Assembly (NCBI RefSeq): GCF_038396675.1
Contig: NC_088921.1
Coordinates: 25,581,001 to 25,645,000 of the forward strand
Source of the DNA: Hydra vulgaris
Lineage: Eukaryota > Cnidaria > Hydrozoa > Anthoathecata > Hydridae
DNA length: 64,000 nucleotides
Direction: 5' to 3'
The stretch's first letter is position 1. Every line of letters begins with the position of its first letter. Positions 1-20,697 of the stretch are shown one piece after another. Both the position numbers and the translations under genes were made by a program. Below the pieces are notes generated by a model, which saw only the letters and a list, made by a program, of their open reading frames with translations, did no database searches and was not told where the DNA came from.

Positions 1-6508
<6,508 letters not shown>

Positions 6509-7440
6509 TTTAATTAACTTTTAAATTTTTTTGATAAATACAATATAAATATCAATAAACAAATATTGGTAAATATCCAAAGAACAAGCTTCGTAAGAAA
6601 TTTTCGATTTCAAAAGCACGGTGAAAATTTTTTCGGATGGTGTTGAGACGATCTTTGCGTCATATTTGATTTCAATAAATTTTTCCGTAGTCTGCAAATT
6701 TTAAAATCTATGGCACCTTCTTTTGGTGCATGCTAAAGATCGCTTACCATATTTAACAACGTTCAAGGCAACATTAGAATAGCAAAAGAGATGTTTTACT
6801 TAATTAGAATAGCAAAAGAGATGTTTTTTGTACTAGTTTGAGTTTTAAGGTACATTTCAGATAATAACTAAAAAAATAAAACGGTTGCTATGGCCGTTGC
6901 TAGGCACTAAAATTATACCTACCTCTATAAAATAGTAAATATTGTAAAAAGCATAAACAAACTTAAAAAAAATATATATACCACGAGAAAAAACGTTAAA
7001 TTTTACATTTGAATATTTAATTTGCCAAAAAATCAATTTTTGAAAAAATTTTGACTTTTGATTATGCAGAACCACCTTAATGCTTTCCAAATTTGACAAA
7101 GTTTTTTTTTTCCATTTTCTGAGAAAAAAATTCTTTTTTAACTAAGTTTAACTAATTTAATTATCGTTATTTAATATTTCGATGTTTACATTTCTTGTGT
7201 GAAAAAACTGCGTATTTAAATTATATGATTCCTTTTGTAATGCATAATTTTAATTGCGAATTCAAAATGTAAGCTTTTAAGCCAATTCCCAATCTAAGTC
7301 ATCATAAAATTCTTCTGTTCTTCTGGAAATCTTCTATTCTTCTGGAAATTGAATTTGAATAAGTTAATAATATCAAATTAGTGCATATCATTTGTATGTA
7401 CAAGCAATAATAATGGAATTGATAGATCGTTATACAAATA
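6509..7440. other. Intergenic AT-rich stretch
   Basis: Upstream side of the CaRF-like gene. It holds a short duplicated unit (TTAGAATAGCAAAAGAGATGT, twice near 6773-6822) and a GGTTGCTATGGCCGTTGCTA motif near 6884, which recurs in similar form at 55033. No exon is supported. Confidence 0.6.
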
Positions 7441-7446
7441 ACAATT

Positions 7447-8165
7447 ATTAAATTGAATCCGTGTCAGCATTTATTTTACCATATTTGCTTACATCCGCTT
7501 CTGGAACAACCAGAACCAACTTGTTCACTTTGTTGGCATAAAATACATACAACCGAACAAGTTAAAAGAAAACGTTACGTTTTATCTTCACCGAATGAAA
7601 GAAAAAGAGTTGTTGAATGTGCTGAGCGAAATGAAGATTTAGTGACAACTTTAGGTGTTAAATATAATACAGCTTTTGGGTCAACAAATAACAATTGGGT
7701 TTGGAGTGGAATTTCAGATTTTATTCACAAAGTGGTTTTAAACCAAAAAAATTAACTGAGGATCAAATCGAAGAAATGCATTCATGGATTGAAAGTGATT
7801 GTTAATTGACATTGGTGGCCATCAAAACAAAATTATTAAGGCAATTTAATATTAGCACTAGAACAACAACAATCACCAATTACCTCAAAGGCAGATTTTT
7901 TTTCATTAAAAAAGAGTGTACATGGAGCCTTCAACAATGTATAGAAATGAAATTAAAAAAAGAGAGCTGAATATGTTAGAAACATCAACGAATATATCAC
8001 AACTGGTCATCAGATAGTTTGGTTACATAAAACAAATTTTACCCTTTTACGTAGAAAAACGGAACAGGAAAGAAGAGCAATAATAAAAGTACCTGATTCA
8101 AAAAATGCAAACATTTGATTGCAATTATATCAACAACAAATGTTGTCATGACATAAACTCGCTGT
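7447..8165 (+). pseudogene. Dead Tc1/IS630-type transposase
   Basis: The remnant holds an open piece at 7453-7755 with RKRYVLSSPNERKRVVECAE. A frame change follows to GFKPKKLTEDQIEEMHSWIE, the typical HTH-to-linker region of IS630/Tc1 transposases. Further on, EYITTGHQIVWLHKTNFTLL corresponds to the first catalytic block (W-x-D-E-T-N-F in the family), with Asp-Glu replaced by His-Lys. It then reads RRAIIKVPDSKNAN. Several frameshifts and stops are present, so the copy is dead. The downstream catalytic part was not located with confidence. Confidence 0.7.
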
Positions 8166-8784
8166 GGATCATTTAATTATGATTATTGAAAATTATGTTT
8201 AGGACTAAACCCGTTGGTTTTATTAAACCCGGTTGAAATTATCTGATCCAAAAATGTAATATTAAAAATGTGATTTGCATTTCACCTGTATTTGATGCTG
8301 GGATTGTGGAACAACGAATGCAGTATTAGGGAAGAATTGATACTGCGGGAAAAAATGCAATAATTTGAGGTGATTGTGCACGTGCTGAACAACATACGAT
8401 CATGCATTACGCGTTGATTTTAAATATATACTGAACTGAATATTGCCATGATTTTTAAAGACATTGTTTAAATTCAACTTAAATCATTATATTTTTATGT
8501 AAAATTTGTGTTTTATTAGATTAATCATCTGAATTCTCAATTGAATTTTTTTTACAAACAAACAAACGAAAAAAGCATTTACAGACACCCCATAGAATTT
8601 TTCTAGTTACTGTAAAAACCGCAAATGTCTTTATCTAGACTTTTTTATTTTATAGATAGTATATTTATTATTTATTGAAAACCAACTCATATGGCAACCT
8701 CGGCCAAATAAATAAATTACTAAGTAAACTAAGACAACAAAATTAAAAATGCAAAGAACATTGTTCTGAGAATCTATATTATAA

Positions 8785-8990
8785 ACTTTTTCAATTACAG
8801 CTATTATGTTCTCAATTACATCTTACGATATCTTATTTAAAACTTTTATGTTTTAAATTTCATCTTACGTTTCTTAATTACAACTTCCATGTTCTAAATT
8901 ACATCTTACGTTTCTCACTTACAACTTTCATTTTCTCAATTGCATCTTACGCTTCTTAATTACAACTATGAAGTTCTCAATTACATTTTG
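8785..8990. repeat. 41-bp minisatellite (ATCTTACG-anchored)
   Basis: About five diverged units, each starting near ATCTTACG and followed by TTCTTAATTACAACT and TGTTCTCAATTAC segments. Spacing between successive ATCTTACG anchors is about 41 bp. Confidence 0.8.
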
Positions 8991-9028
8991 AACACTTACA
9001 AGTGTCGTCTTTTTAAGTGGAGCAAATT

Positions 9029-9178
9029 TATGTCACGGTAACGGTAAACTTATGTCACGGTAACGGTAACGGTAAACTTATGTCACGGTAACGGTAACGG
9101 TAAACTTATGTCACGGTAACGGTAACGGTAAACTTATGTCACGGTAACGGTAAATTTATGTCACGGTAACGGTAAACC
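9029..9178. repeat. GGTAAC minisatellite, 22/28-bp units
   Basis: Units of ACTTATGTCACGGTAACGGTAA repeat about seven times. They differ by insertion of one extra ACGGTA hexamer, which gives 22- and 28-bp versions. The units are nearly identical, which suggests recent expansion. Confidence 0.93.
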
Positions 9179-9179
9179 C

Positions 9180-10340
9180 CTCATCAGGCCGGGCTGAATT
9201 TAGGACCTACGGTTTACTACTATTTTTCACAACCAGTCTACATTTTCTCTATCATTTAGTTTACCATTTTTACAGGTATTAGTTTTCTTTTAATCAATTG
9301 AAATGATATTCATGAGTGATTTTTAATATGTTTTAATTATTATATGTCATATCGAAAAAAGTTTTTGTTATTTAAAAGTATGTTTGCAAATTATTGTTCG
9401 ATTTTTTTTTTGATTAAAATAAAAGTTCTCCCAAGTATCTGATATGTTTTTTATTTAAAACTTATATATTTCAAAAATAATTTCGAAACTAAATCTCCAA
9501 ACGATATTAATTTAAAAACTTATTTTCTTGAAATTTGAATCAATATGTTTTTGTTTTTTTGAAGAAAACTTAATGAAGCTCTAGCGTTTGTCTCTTCTTT
9601 AACTAAGTTTATCAAAGGCATCAAAAATATAAATGTATATATTATATGTATATATAGCCTATATATTTTTTTCTCGCTACCTATATTAAAGGTAGCAAGA
9701 AACTCTGAATCCATTGGCTAGAATAATGTTTCTATATTGTTGTACAGTTATAAAATGTGTATAAAAAAGAATACAAATGTATTTGTAAACATAAGCTTTG
9801 GATACTGTATTTTTCCATTAAAATGAATAGTATACATTATGAATTATATTACTTGAGTGTTCGAAAAAGTTGATCAAATAATAACAAGTTTGTCATGAAA
9901 AAGTAAACTTCCAGTTACCATTTACAATTAGAAATATTTAAATATCAGTTAATTTTGAAACATGGGTCAGAAATATAGGTAGCAGAAATGCATTAACAAC
10001 TTTCATGGTTTGAACAAAATAAAAAACTGTAAGTTGCTTATAATAATTTGTTCTCCTATAACTACAATGTTTAAGTTGCTATTATATTATTTACAAAACA
10101 CTATTATTTTATAGTTTTTGTTTGGTAGTTTGAATTACCTATCCTTTCAAATTATTTTATTATATTTCTTTCAACAAAATCATAAGTTTAAATGGATTTG
10201 TATTCAATAAAATAAGTTGGTTCTCCTAAAACAACAATGTTTAAGTTGCGATTTTGTTATTTATAAGAAAACAATAATTTTATAGTTTTTGTTTTATAGT
10301 TTTAGTTTTAAAATTATCTTAAATTATTTTAAACAACTTT
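9180..10340. other. Intergenic AT-rich stretch
   Basis: No supported exon. It contains two related copies of a GGTTCTCCTAAAACAACAAT / TTCTCCTATAACTACAATGT type block near 10050 and 10219, each followed by TTTAAGTTGC, upstream of the GATA-like gene. Confidence 0.55.
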
Positions 10341-10343
10341 TAG

Positions 10344-10352
10344 AACAAGTCT
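10344..10352 (+). promoter_or_regulatory. Candidate spliced-leader (or cis) 3' splice acceptor just before the start codon
   Basis: The sequence ACAACTTTTAG ends at 10343, nine bases before the ATG at 10353. Hydra adds spliced leaders to many mRNAs, usually close to the start codon. The site fits that use, but an ordinary upstream noncoding exon would look the same. Confidence 0.45.
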
Positions 10353-13300
10353 ATGGAATCTATACGTAAAAGTCAAAGACCCAAAAAAATTCCTGGTCAC
10401 TTCTTGGAACTTGCACCTCATGCAAGTAATGCTGCTCCTAGAAGAAATATTAAAAATCCAATTCGTCCAAATCCACTTCCTGATTTTTGTTGTGATAATT
10501 GTGGTTCACGATATGTTGTGAATCCAATGAGAAGAGGTAATAAAGCTGCTGCTACTCCAAGATACAAGCCAGCACCTCGCCACAAAATAGACCCAGCTAC
10601 ACAAAAGATTCTAACATTATGCAATGCTTGTGGTAAATTAATTTTTAGTTTGTATATAAAATTCTAGTTGCTTATCTGTTTAATTGTCATAGTTAAGAAA
10701 AAGCATAAAATTGTATAGAAAAAAACTAAAAAATAAGTTTGTATAGTTAAATAAGAAAGTTAACTTACATAACTATGTTTTTCCCTATTTCATTTTAATT
10801 ATAATTTCATAAATGTTTAGGATTGAAATTTAAGCGAAAAAAAAAAGACAAACCAGATAAAGTACAGTTAACAGAGGAAGAAAAGAAAGCTTTTAATGAT
10901 GAAGGAGAAGCTTTTGCAAAAGGATTAGCAAATAAGTTAAACAGTGATTTAGGTATAAACAGTATTTTTGCATCTGTGTTTGCTTTTTTTTTTTTTTACA
11001 ATTATGTGAAAGTTCTTTCTGGAGTTAATTTATTTTGCATATTAGAAAACTGTTTAAACAATAAATAATTTAGTAATTGGTATACATATAGCAATAATAT
11101 TAACAATTAAAACTGAGTATTATTATTGTTGTAGATATTATAGTATGTTATATATGATATAGTATATTTTATAAAATATATTCTATAGAGTATATTAAAA
11201 TCTGACGCAATAATAAACTGACATTTAAAAAAAAATAATGGTCAAAATCCATTTTAACTTTTTGCATATCGCAAGACCCTCTTATGTATATACATGTATA
11301 CAGAGGTAAAAAATAACAAATTATATTTACTCGCGTTACTCTAATTGAGTAGTTTTTTTTTGAATTTTTGCTTTCTAATTATTTTTTTAAATGTGTACTT
11401 TTACTTTTGCTATTTTTAAGTACTTTTTTAAAGTACATTTTATATACATTTTAATTCATATACGTTACTGAGTAAAATATTTTTATTAATTAGTAATTAA
11501 TTTCACAGAAAGTATAAATTAATTTTTTTAGTCGATAAAAATTATTGCCTGTTTTATAAAGTTGTTTGCATATATTTTTCAGTGATGTTTTAAGTGAAGT
11601 TATGAAAACAATAAAAACGTGCCTCACTAAAGTTTCCAATTTTAATCTTTCTTTTAGAATTTTAAAAGAAAATTTAAAACAAAGACTTACTATGTTTACA
11701 TTTTACACAAAGTGCTAAGAAAAAATATGAAAAATAACTTGTTATTTTTAATTAATTATATATCCTAGTTATAAATTACTGGCTTTATTTTGAAGATGTT
11801 CCATTTTAGATGTTTCTTGTTATAAGAAAAAAAAAATTTATTCAAAGTATTTTTTACACATATGCATAGTGCGCATATCTTCACAAAATATAATGAAAAA
11901 TTTCCCACTACTATGTTTTTGCAAACAAAGAGAAAAAAAAAATGCTTTAACTGATAAAATGAGTGTTAAATTATGACAAATTTTAATATAGTATTTTTTA
12001 TATTAAAAAGCACACACTTAAAAATATTACTTAAATATAATAATTGTAAATATATACTGAAAAGAATTAACCACATTGTTTAAGTGTTTTATTCATCAGG
12101 TCTGTTACCTGAGAATGTTTACTCTGAGTACATTTTTAATGAACCACTTTTTACTTTTTACTTGAGTAAACATTTTGAACGGTAACGTTTACCTGTACTT
12201 GAGTATAAATTCACTCAAGTTACAGTACTTTTACTTGAGTAAAAATTTTGTTACTTTTTCCACGTATTTCCATGTATATGACAGTAGCTTAAAAAAAAAT
12301 GTTGTTATTGTTATTGAGTTTATTCTCCTTTATAAGTGGTCTTGGTGGAAGTTTTACAAAGTATGTTGTATAACTACCAGTAATTGATTAATTTTTCTTT
12401 TTTGATTATTATTATTACTGCTAATTAATTGTTATTGTTATTACTGTTAGTTAAAGTTTATAAGTATAATGATTTTTATTTCTAAATTAAGTTTGCAACC
12501 TCAATGAGAGGTCATATAATTTTATATGGATTTGAATTAATATCATAATCTTTTTTAAAGCAAGTCGATTATATTGCTCAAATGTGAAGAAAACTGCTTG
12601 TGGTTGCATTCAAAAGTTTATTTGTGGATCAGGTAATTAATCAAATCAGTTTATGATCTATCCAGTTTAAATAATTTATTAATAATAAATTATTCACTCA
12701 GTATTTTAAAACAAAAAACACTATTTTTCATTACATTAAAAAGGTTTAAAGTAAAAAAATTCTAATGTTACAAGTAAAAAGTTTAAGTTGTGCAGGTAAA
12801 AGAATATTTTTTGTTTTACTTATAAAAAGACCTTTTAGTATTAACTAGTGAAGTGAATTTCATTTCATTTAAACTGTGGTTATTAAAATACTGATTCAGG
12901 TACAGGTCCCCCTTAAGTAGCACTTGTAACAATAATTAATATAACAATATTGACTATACATATGTCTTAGTGATCATGTGTATTTACATGAGAAAAAATT
13001 GTTAAATAATATAAATTATTTTAGCAAATATTTAACATGACTACAAATATAAAAAAAAAAGTGTCCCTTTGAATGGCATACGTTAACAACAGAGGAAAAA
13101 TCTTTTTGACTTGGATTGCATTGGAGATCCATTGCATTGGAGCAAAATTATTTTGAGTATTCTCAGTAAAAAATCAATTTATTTCAAAAGACTTGGAACT
13201 CATGACATATTTTATGTTAAATAGGTTTAAATTCCTTTCATAACATATTTCATCTTAAATAACTGTGAATTCCTTTTGATAATGGCTAAAGATACTGTAT

Positions 13301-16300
13301 TTACTAATTACAGATTATTAAACTAAGTCTTACTACTGTAAGACTTAGTTTAATAATTTGCGGTCGTAGCGCAGTGGTTAGAGCGCTTGCTTTATAAGCA
13401 GGAGATCCAGGTTCGAAATATGCTTTGAACATATTTTCTCATCACAGTAAGAAAGGAGGCGCGAACTTCCCAGTTAAATGCACTTCCGCAGTGCTCTGTG
13501 ACAAGACCATTAGGACTTCTTAAGGCACCCAAATAACAAAAAAAAACTGGTTCTGAGGCTGGTAGTATGTTTTTAAGAACTCTATTAACATTCAGAAAGG
13601 CTCACTCTATCATCAACTATAAAATGTTAGATTATTAAAACAGTACTATATTGTGCATGGTGTCTCTGTTGGCAATTTTGATTTTGCAAAGATGAGGCAT
13701 AATGAAGCCTTGTGTGATTTTGAGTGCTAACTACTTTTTGCATTTGAGTAAAACTTATTTTATGCTTTAAATAATTATTTAAATAATTGTAAATAATTTT
13801 AAATTTAGATAATTGTAGTAACTAGAATTATTAAACATCAAAATTAAAATCATCTGGTTGTTTTAATCGTCCAATCTTTAATGTAACTTTTCTTCCATCA
13901 AATCTTATCTCTTTAAAAATTCACAAGATGTTTATTTCTAAGAGATTTAAGTGTTGATGGTTATTATCTTATACACAAAGACTCCAATAGTCACATGTTT
14001 AATCCGGACATATAATTATTAATTCTATAGTTGCCATGGAGTCAGTTCTAAAGATTCTGACTATTTTTTTAAATGTTACTTAGCAACACATTACTTGTTT
14101 TTACATTTCTTTTCTTTTTTTTTTGTTTATTATTTTTTCAAAATTTCTCATAAAATTTCTCATCTGTGTTTAATGACTTTAATGGTTATTATTTAATTTA
14201 ACATTGTGCAAAATGATCGTTTTGTATTTAAATTTGTTTTTAAATTTAACACAAATAAAATATATCAAAACAATTGAATTAGTTTCCTCGTCTATTTTAA
14301 TGGCTTTAAGCGTGCTTATATTGTCAATTTTAACTGTTTATTATTTATATTAGTTAACTATGTTTTTAAATGTCAATTTTATTTATCGATCAGCCAACAG
14401 TCATTTTTTAACAATTGCAGCATACTTATACTAGGAAGTATAGATTAATTTATTTCAAAACTAAATAATTTATTTTTTTACATTTGAATACATTTTTAAA
14501 CATGTCCCTCCATTTTTCATTATCTTTTAAATAATAATTTAAAAAATACCAACTTTTAACTTGTCTAATTTAATCATTTTTGAAGTTCTTTAAATTAATT
14601 CTAAAATGATTTAGTTTCCAGTTGTATTAAAATTTCTGATTATAGTTACCATTTTGTTTTTCGCTATTGATCAACATCAAAGTTGTTCTCAAGCTTTCAA
14701 TCCTTTTGTGTGAGTTACACTGGAATTACTGTGTCAGCTTTTAAGTATGGTGAATGTTAAAAGTGTAAAACACATTTTGTCTATTAGTGACACAGAAATG
14801 CCCTGTGTCACTCACGGACAAACAAAATATATATTATATTTTGTTATATACTAGCCTACTTCAAAAAAAGAAGTGAAGAATTGCATATACATTGCCACAG
14901 TACTTTAAAGCAAAGTGTACAGGTTTATCATATTAGTTTATATAAGGAAAAAAAAAGTGTAGTGCTTGGTGTAAATAATGTTAAAATCATTGCTTCATGA
15001 GCACTAGGTTTTTTTGCAGAAATAAAATATTTATCATAAAATTTAAGCTGAGTATTGCCAATTGTAATCAATTTCCCTTTTTTATTTTTATTAGTCAAAT
15101 TCTTGTAAGAAAAATTTTTATTTTACCAAGAGGTTGTTGCAAAAGGTATTGTCTAATGCTATAGTTCATTCTTAGATTATTAAATCTCAAAATTTCTTTA
15201 AAAAAATCTTTTATTATTTAATCTTTTATTATATTGTAACTTAAGGTAAGTAAAATATTTTATCTTATTAGCAGGGGGTGGATCTTATTAGCTTTCCCAA
15301 ATTTAAGAATAAAATTTTACAGGTAACTTTTACTTTTTGTTATTTTTCCTTAATTTTAATGAGCTTGTGCTTCCTGATATCTTTGACAAACAGGTTAATC
15401 ATTTCTATAGTTTTTTAATAAGTCCTGCTTATGTAGCTATTGTTATTTCCTACACAGATTCTTCTACCATTTGTGGTCTAGTCAACATTTTTGTCACAGT
15501 CTTTTAAAAGTATTTGGAACTCTGCTTTGTATTTTTAAAACTATTTTATTATTAAGAGCAACTTAGTCTTTTAGTCAAAACTCTTAAACATGTTCTTGAG
15601 AAACTAACAAAAGCCTAAAGAGGAAATTTTTTATGATGAAATTTGAAAAAGTGAAGTCAGTCCCTGTATGTATCCAAACAATACTGCACAACTTAACTAA
15701 CAGCTTTAGATCTCAGCTTGCTAAACCTAACTTGACGTCTAATCTTGCTATCAAAAACAAGAAACCAAAAATTTCAAGGAGCCAATAATAAGTTAGAAAA
15801 AGTAAAACATGATCTCATTTGTGAAGTTCTGACAAGTAGTTTTTATTTTATAAATCAATCATGAAATTTCATGTACAGTCATTTCATGTACTGTTGACAT
15901 GGCATCTCATGACATTTCATGTTCTGTTAATCGGTTTTTTACAGGCAGTCAAAGGGTTAAAGTGGTTTAAAATTGTCAAAAAAAATTTTATATTTTATGT
16001 ATTGATTATTATTATTTTTTTTTCACCTGTTGATCCACTGTGTATTCAAGGATCCACCTCAACATCCACAGTGTTTTTAAAGATCCACCTTAATATCCAC
16101 TCAAGAAAATTCATTTTTGTACAACTCATGGTTCTGGCAAATCATTTTACAAGGAAATATCTTTCATGTTCAAAAAAATTTTTTTCTGCGAATATCAGTG
16201 CTTAAGAAATTTATTTCTCAGTAATTCCTTTATAGTAATAAGTAATAGTTCAGTAATAACTTTATCAGCAACAACTTTATAATGGCTGCCTGAGTTTTTT

Positions 16301-19300
16301 AAATTTTATGTAGCAATTTTAGAGCAAGTTTATTTTACATATAGTTTTATTCTTTGTTTACAAAGAATGTATATAGTGTGCATATAAAATGTATATAATG
16401 TATACAAAACAGAATGTATATAGACATGTATGCATAGTGACATTTACGTAAAAGTTAATTTAAATCTAAAACATTTATATCAATTAGAAAAATATGCAAC
16501 ATAGGCATTAGTTTTATAATAAACAAATAAAGCAAAAAACATTTATTCTAGCAATAAAAAAAAATCTTGGTACTTTTATATTGGTCCTGGATGATAATGC
16601 GCATGTGGCATTTGCATCTACTTTGAAATGAAATTATCTTAGCTGATCATCTAACATGAACATTACACTCTTAAAGCTCTTTTAATCTCTATTGATTGTT
16701 TCTAACCCATCAAGAGTTAAATAATGTTTTGACATAGTGCAAGTTATTATAATTATAATAATTTCCACTATGCAATAAATAAAGCATAATATGTTTTATT
16801 TATTACTACACTGAGTGTTTATTAAACATATTAAGCCATTGATGAGCTCAAGACAACTTAAACATCTTAATAAAGCTAAGATATTTGAGAAATAATTTAA
16901 CTGTATAAAGTAAATTTAAAATTTTAAATATTTATATTTTTGTTATTCTAATTTAAATATCCCTATATTAAAAAAGAAAAAATTTTGTTTCCTTTTTACT
17001 CTATTTAATAAAATAATAAATTTGTTTTAGAAAGTACAAGTGTTGAAGATATTCTTAGTCGAGCTAAGCTTCTTCTTGATATTCTCACGGTGGCAACAGA
17101 GTTGCGAAAACTCAAGTGCTATGATATTAACAATTTGGAAGAAAAACCATTTAAAAAAAAGTGAGATTTTTTATTTAAATATTAATTTATTTAAATAGTA
17201 TTTAGATAAAACTAAATATTTTTTTGTAAATAAAATAAATAGTAAAAAAAGTCTTTATTTACTTAGAAATGGAAAAATAGGCTTAGGTAATGGTCATAGA
17301 AAATCAAAAGAGTATGAAGACTATGTTTTGCAAAAAAGGGAATTTCTAAAAGGCACTATGAAACTCTGTGAGAAAGGAGTTCAAAAGATTTTGTCCTACT
17401 CAAATAATTTTTTACATAAACGAATGAAAACAGACCCAGAGGTAATTATTGTTACTATTTTGAATATTGGTAACCTAAGTTTTTTCATAACTTAATGGAA
17501 AAAAATAAATAATAAAAATAAGATGCATTTTTAAAATAATTTATAATTGAAATCATTTATGATTAAATGGAAAATATTGATATGGATGTAATATCTACGA
17601 TCTATTTATTTTAACTGTATTACTTTTTATTTAGTTTTATGCTGTTTTTTTTTTGTAATATGAAATAGTATTTAAATACTTAATATTAACTTTTTTGTTT
17701 TATTTTACAATGTTTGGTTTTTTAATATCAAATATGTTATTTGATTTTTATTTTTAATAAAATGTGTTTTCAATATGCAATCTGATTATTGACTTTATTT
17801 AATGTCTTTTAAAATGTCTTTTAAAAAGAAAGGTATACGAATTGAGCGACAAAAAGGCAAAGCTGCAATGGGTACACTGAAACCAATATGTGATCTTCCT
17901 CTTGAATCTTGCTGTATTGATAATTGTGTTAGAGTAAGATTCTTATAATTGTTATTTGCATTTAATACTAATAACATGTTTTATATTTATAATTTTATTA
18001 TTTTAAAATTGGGTTTAATGCAAACCAGTGTCTACAATACATGCTTGTTGTTTATTTGTTGTTCGCTTACCCTATAAATATTCATTATTTTATTTGCTTT
18101 TAAAAAAAACAATACTTTACCAAATAATTTAAAACTTCAACTTTACTTTCAGCTATACTTTTAGATTTTTATTAGTTCGAACTTTTTATTGAAGTTTTTA
18201 TTAGTTTGAACTTTTTAGTGTGAATTAAAGTATCAGTTTTACGCACTAATATTAGCTAACATTAGTTTTTTGCTAATAATTATAAAAAGTACTTTATAAA
18301 CCGTCCTTACTTTTTAAAATGCACAACTGGTAGGCTTGTAGTGTTGGTACTTTGTAGACTTGTAGTGTTGGTGCCATGTAGGCTTGTAGTGATGGTACCT
18401 TGTAGGCTTGTAGTGATGGTACCATGTAGGTTTCTAGTGTTGGTACCTTGTAGGCTTGTAGTGTTGATACCTTGTAGGTTTGTAGTGTTGGTACCGTGTA
18501 GGCTTGTAGTGTTGGTACCATGTAGACTTCTAATGTTAGTACCATGTTACAGTTGAAGGCTTGTAGTGATGGTACAGTTGTAGCCTTGTTGTGATGGTAC
18601 AGTTGATACATACAGTTGGTACAGATGGTACATACAGTTATAGACTTGTAGTGATGGTACCTTGTATCCTTGTAGTGTTGGTATCGTATAGGCTTGCAGA
18701 GTTGGTACCATGTAGGCATCTAGTGTTGGTACCTTATAGGCTTTATAGCTGGTAATCAGGGTTCCTGTTTAACTAATTTGCTACCAGCCGTTTTGACAAA
18801 AAAAATTCGCAACAAACTAGATATTAATAGAAAGGTAAACAAGTGATTTTTTTAATAATATAGGTTTTGTAAAGCTTACTCTAATGAAATTAATGAAAGA
18901 GTTAATAAAATATTTTTTTACGTGATTTTAAAAATATATATAATTGCTTTTTATACTTTAGGAAATATTACATGAAAATGGAGCTGCAGGTTGAAAATTA
19001 CACTTGTAGAGGCAAAAAAAGGTAGAAAAAACCAGCAAAATCAAGCTCAAACGCGACTTCTTTAGAATGTCTAATTCTTTAAAACTCTGCAATTTCCAAA
19101 GAATTAGAAGGTGCTAGAATAAGTTTAACTGAAAAAGAATTTGACACAATATCTAATGATGTAGAAAAGATATCTGAAAATATGTTGATAAAGTCTTCAA
19201 AGAATTCAAGTTATAGAAAGTCTGTTACTGAAGAATAAGAAAATGGGGTCAGATATTGATGACGAAAACAAAACTTGGTTTAAAAAAAAATTGAGAATGG

Positions 19301-20608
19301 TCTTGGTGAGCAATTGATGCGTTCATGGTTTGTTTATTCACCTTCCAAAAAGTCTGCCTTTTGTAATTGTTGTCTTCTTTTTTTCTCGGTTCGATAACCA
19401 ATCTAGTTTGGAGCAAGAAAGCGGATTTGAATAATAAAAAGCACCTGAGAGAATGATTGTTCATGAAAATTCCAACAATCATCGACAATGCTTTACTCAG
19501 TGGTAAGAATTGGAAAAAAATTTGCTTAACAGCAGAGGGATAATTGATGCAGAACCTCAAGAGCGAATTCAAAGTGAAAGTCAGAAATGGTGTGATATTT
19601 TGAAAATACACACAATAACTAATTTTACACTGCATCATATACTTTGCGATTTTTGACAAAACCTGACTTTGCGAGACCAGAGAGAACCACTTCAGTCAGA
19701 TTTTAATACAGGAAATTTGCTTGGTTTGTTGAAACTAATTTCTAATTTTGACCCTGTCTTAAAAGATCACATTAGATTTGCTGAGAGCAAGCCTGAATCC
19801 ACTTCATATCTTACACCAAAAATTCAAAACGAGTTTTTGGAAAAATTCATTTTTAATTCATGGAATCCGGTATTTGTGATAGTATGCTAGAAGGAATACG
19901 TAAAGCAAATTATTATGGATTAATGTTTAACTCCACTCAAGATCATTGTGTCTGAGGTAGTATTTATCTTGACATGAATGTTAAGGAAAAAACTGTCATG
20001 ATTATATGATCATTTCTCGGTTCAAGAAATATTGAAGCAGTTAGAGAAAGATTATGAATTTACAAGATTGAAGGTAACAGTACTATAATAATGGTGCTGT
20101 TATGGCTGGATACAATTCTGATGTTCATCAAAGAATCCTGAATGAAAAAAACATGGCAATATTTGTGAATTGTGATAATCATTCACTTAATTTCGTAGGC
20201 GTGCATGCAGCCAAAGAAGAAGTAATGATGACAATTTTTTTTCGGAACCATCGATGCACTTTATGTTTTCTTCTCTCGCTCAACCTAGCGCTCGGGAAAG
20301 CTTCAAGCTGTTGGAGTTCGTAGTCTGACTCCACTACCAGGTGGAGCGCAAAAACGGAATCAATAAAACCTTTAAATATATATCACGAGGAAATGGTGTA
20401 AGTTCTCCTAAACATAATGACGATGGAAGCGTGACTAGGGAAATCAAAAGTGACGCAAAGCAATTGTTTAACCGAATATTAACATATGATTTTATAACGT
20501 TGCTAAAGTTTTTGAAAAAGATTTTAGTTCGTATTCACATATATAAAAAAACTTTGGACTTTAGAACGCTGCTAATAAGCAGTGCCGAAAAAATTTTAAT
20601 CCCAGAAC

Positions 20609-20697
<89 letters not shown>

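Noticed and set aside
8780-9178. CRISPR-like array
   Set aside because: Tandem minisatellites without unique spacers, in a eukaryotic context.
10418-10624. 68-codon minus-strand frame
   Set aside because: Antisense shadow of exon 1 of the GATA-like gene.
13358-13430. tRNA gene with a UAU loop
   Set aside because: The acceptor stem is not paired and the body continues into a repeated SINE tail found elsewhere in the window.
18294-18719. 141-codon repeat protein on minus
   Set aside because: Produced by a 24-bp minisatellite with a period divisible by three. No start context, splice signals or flanking domain.
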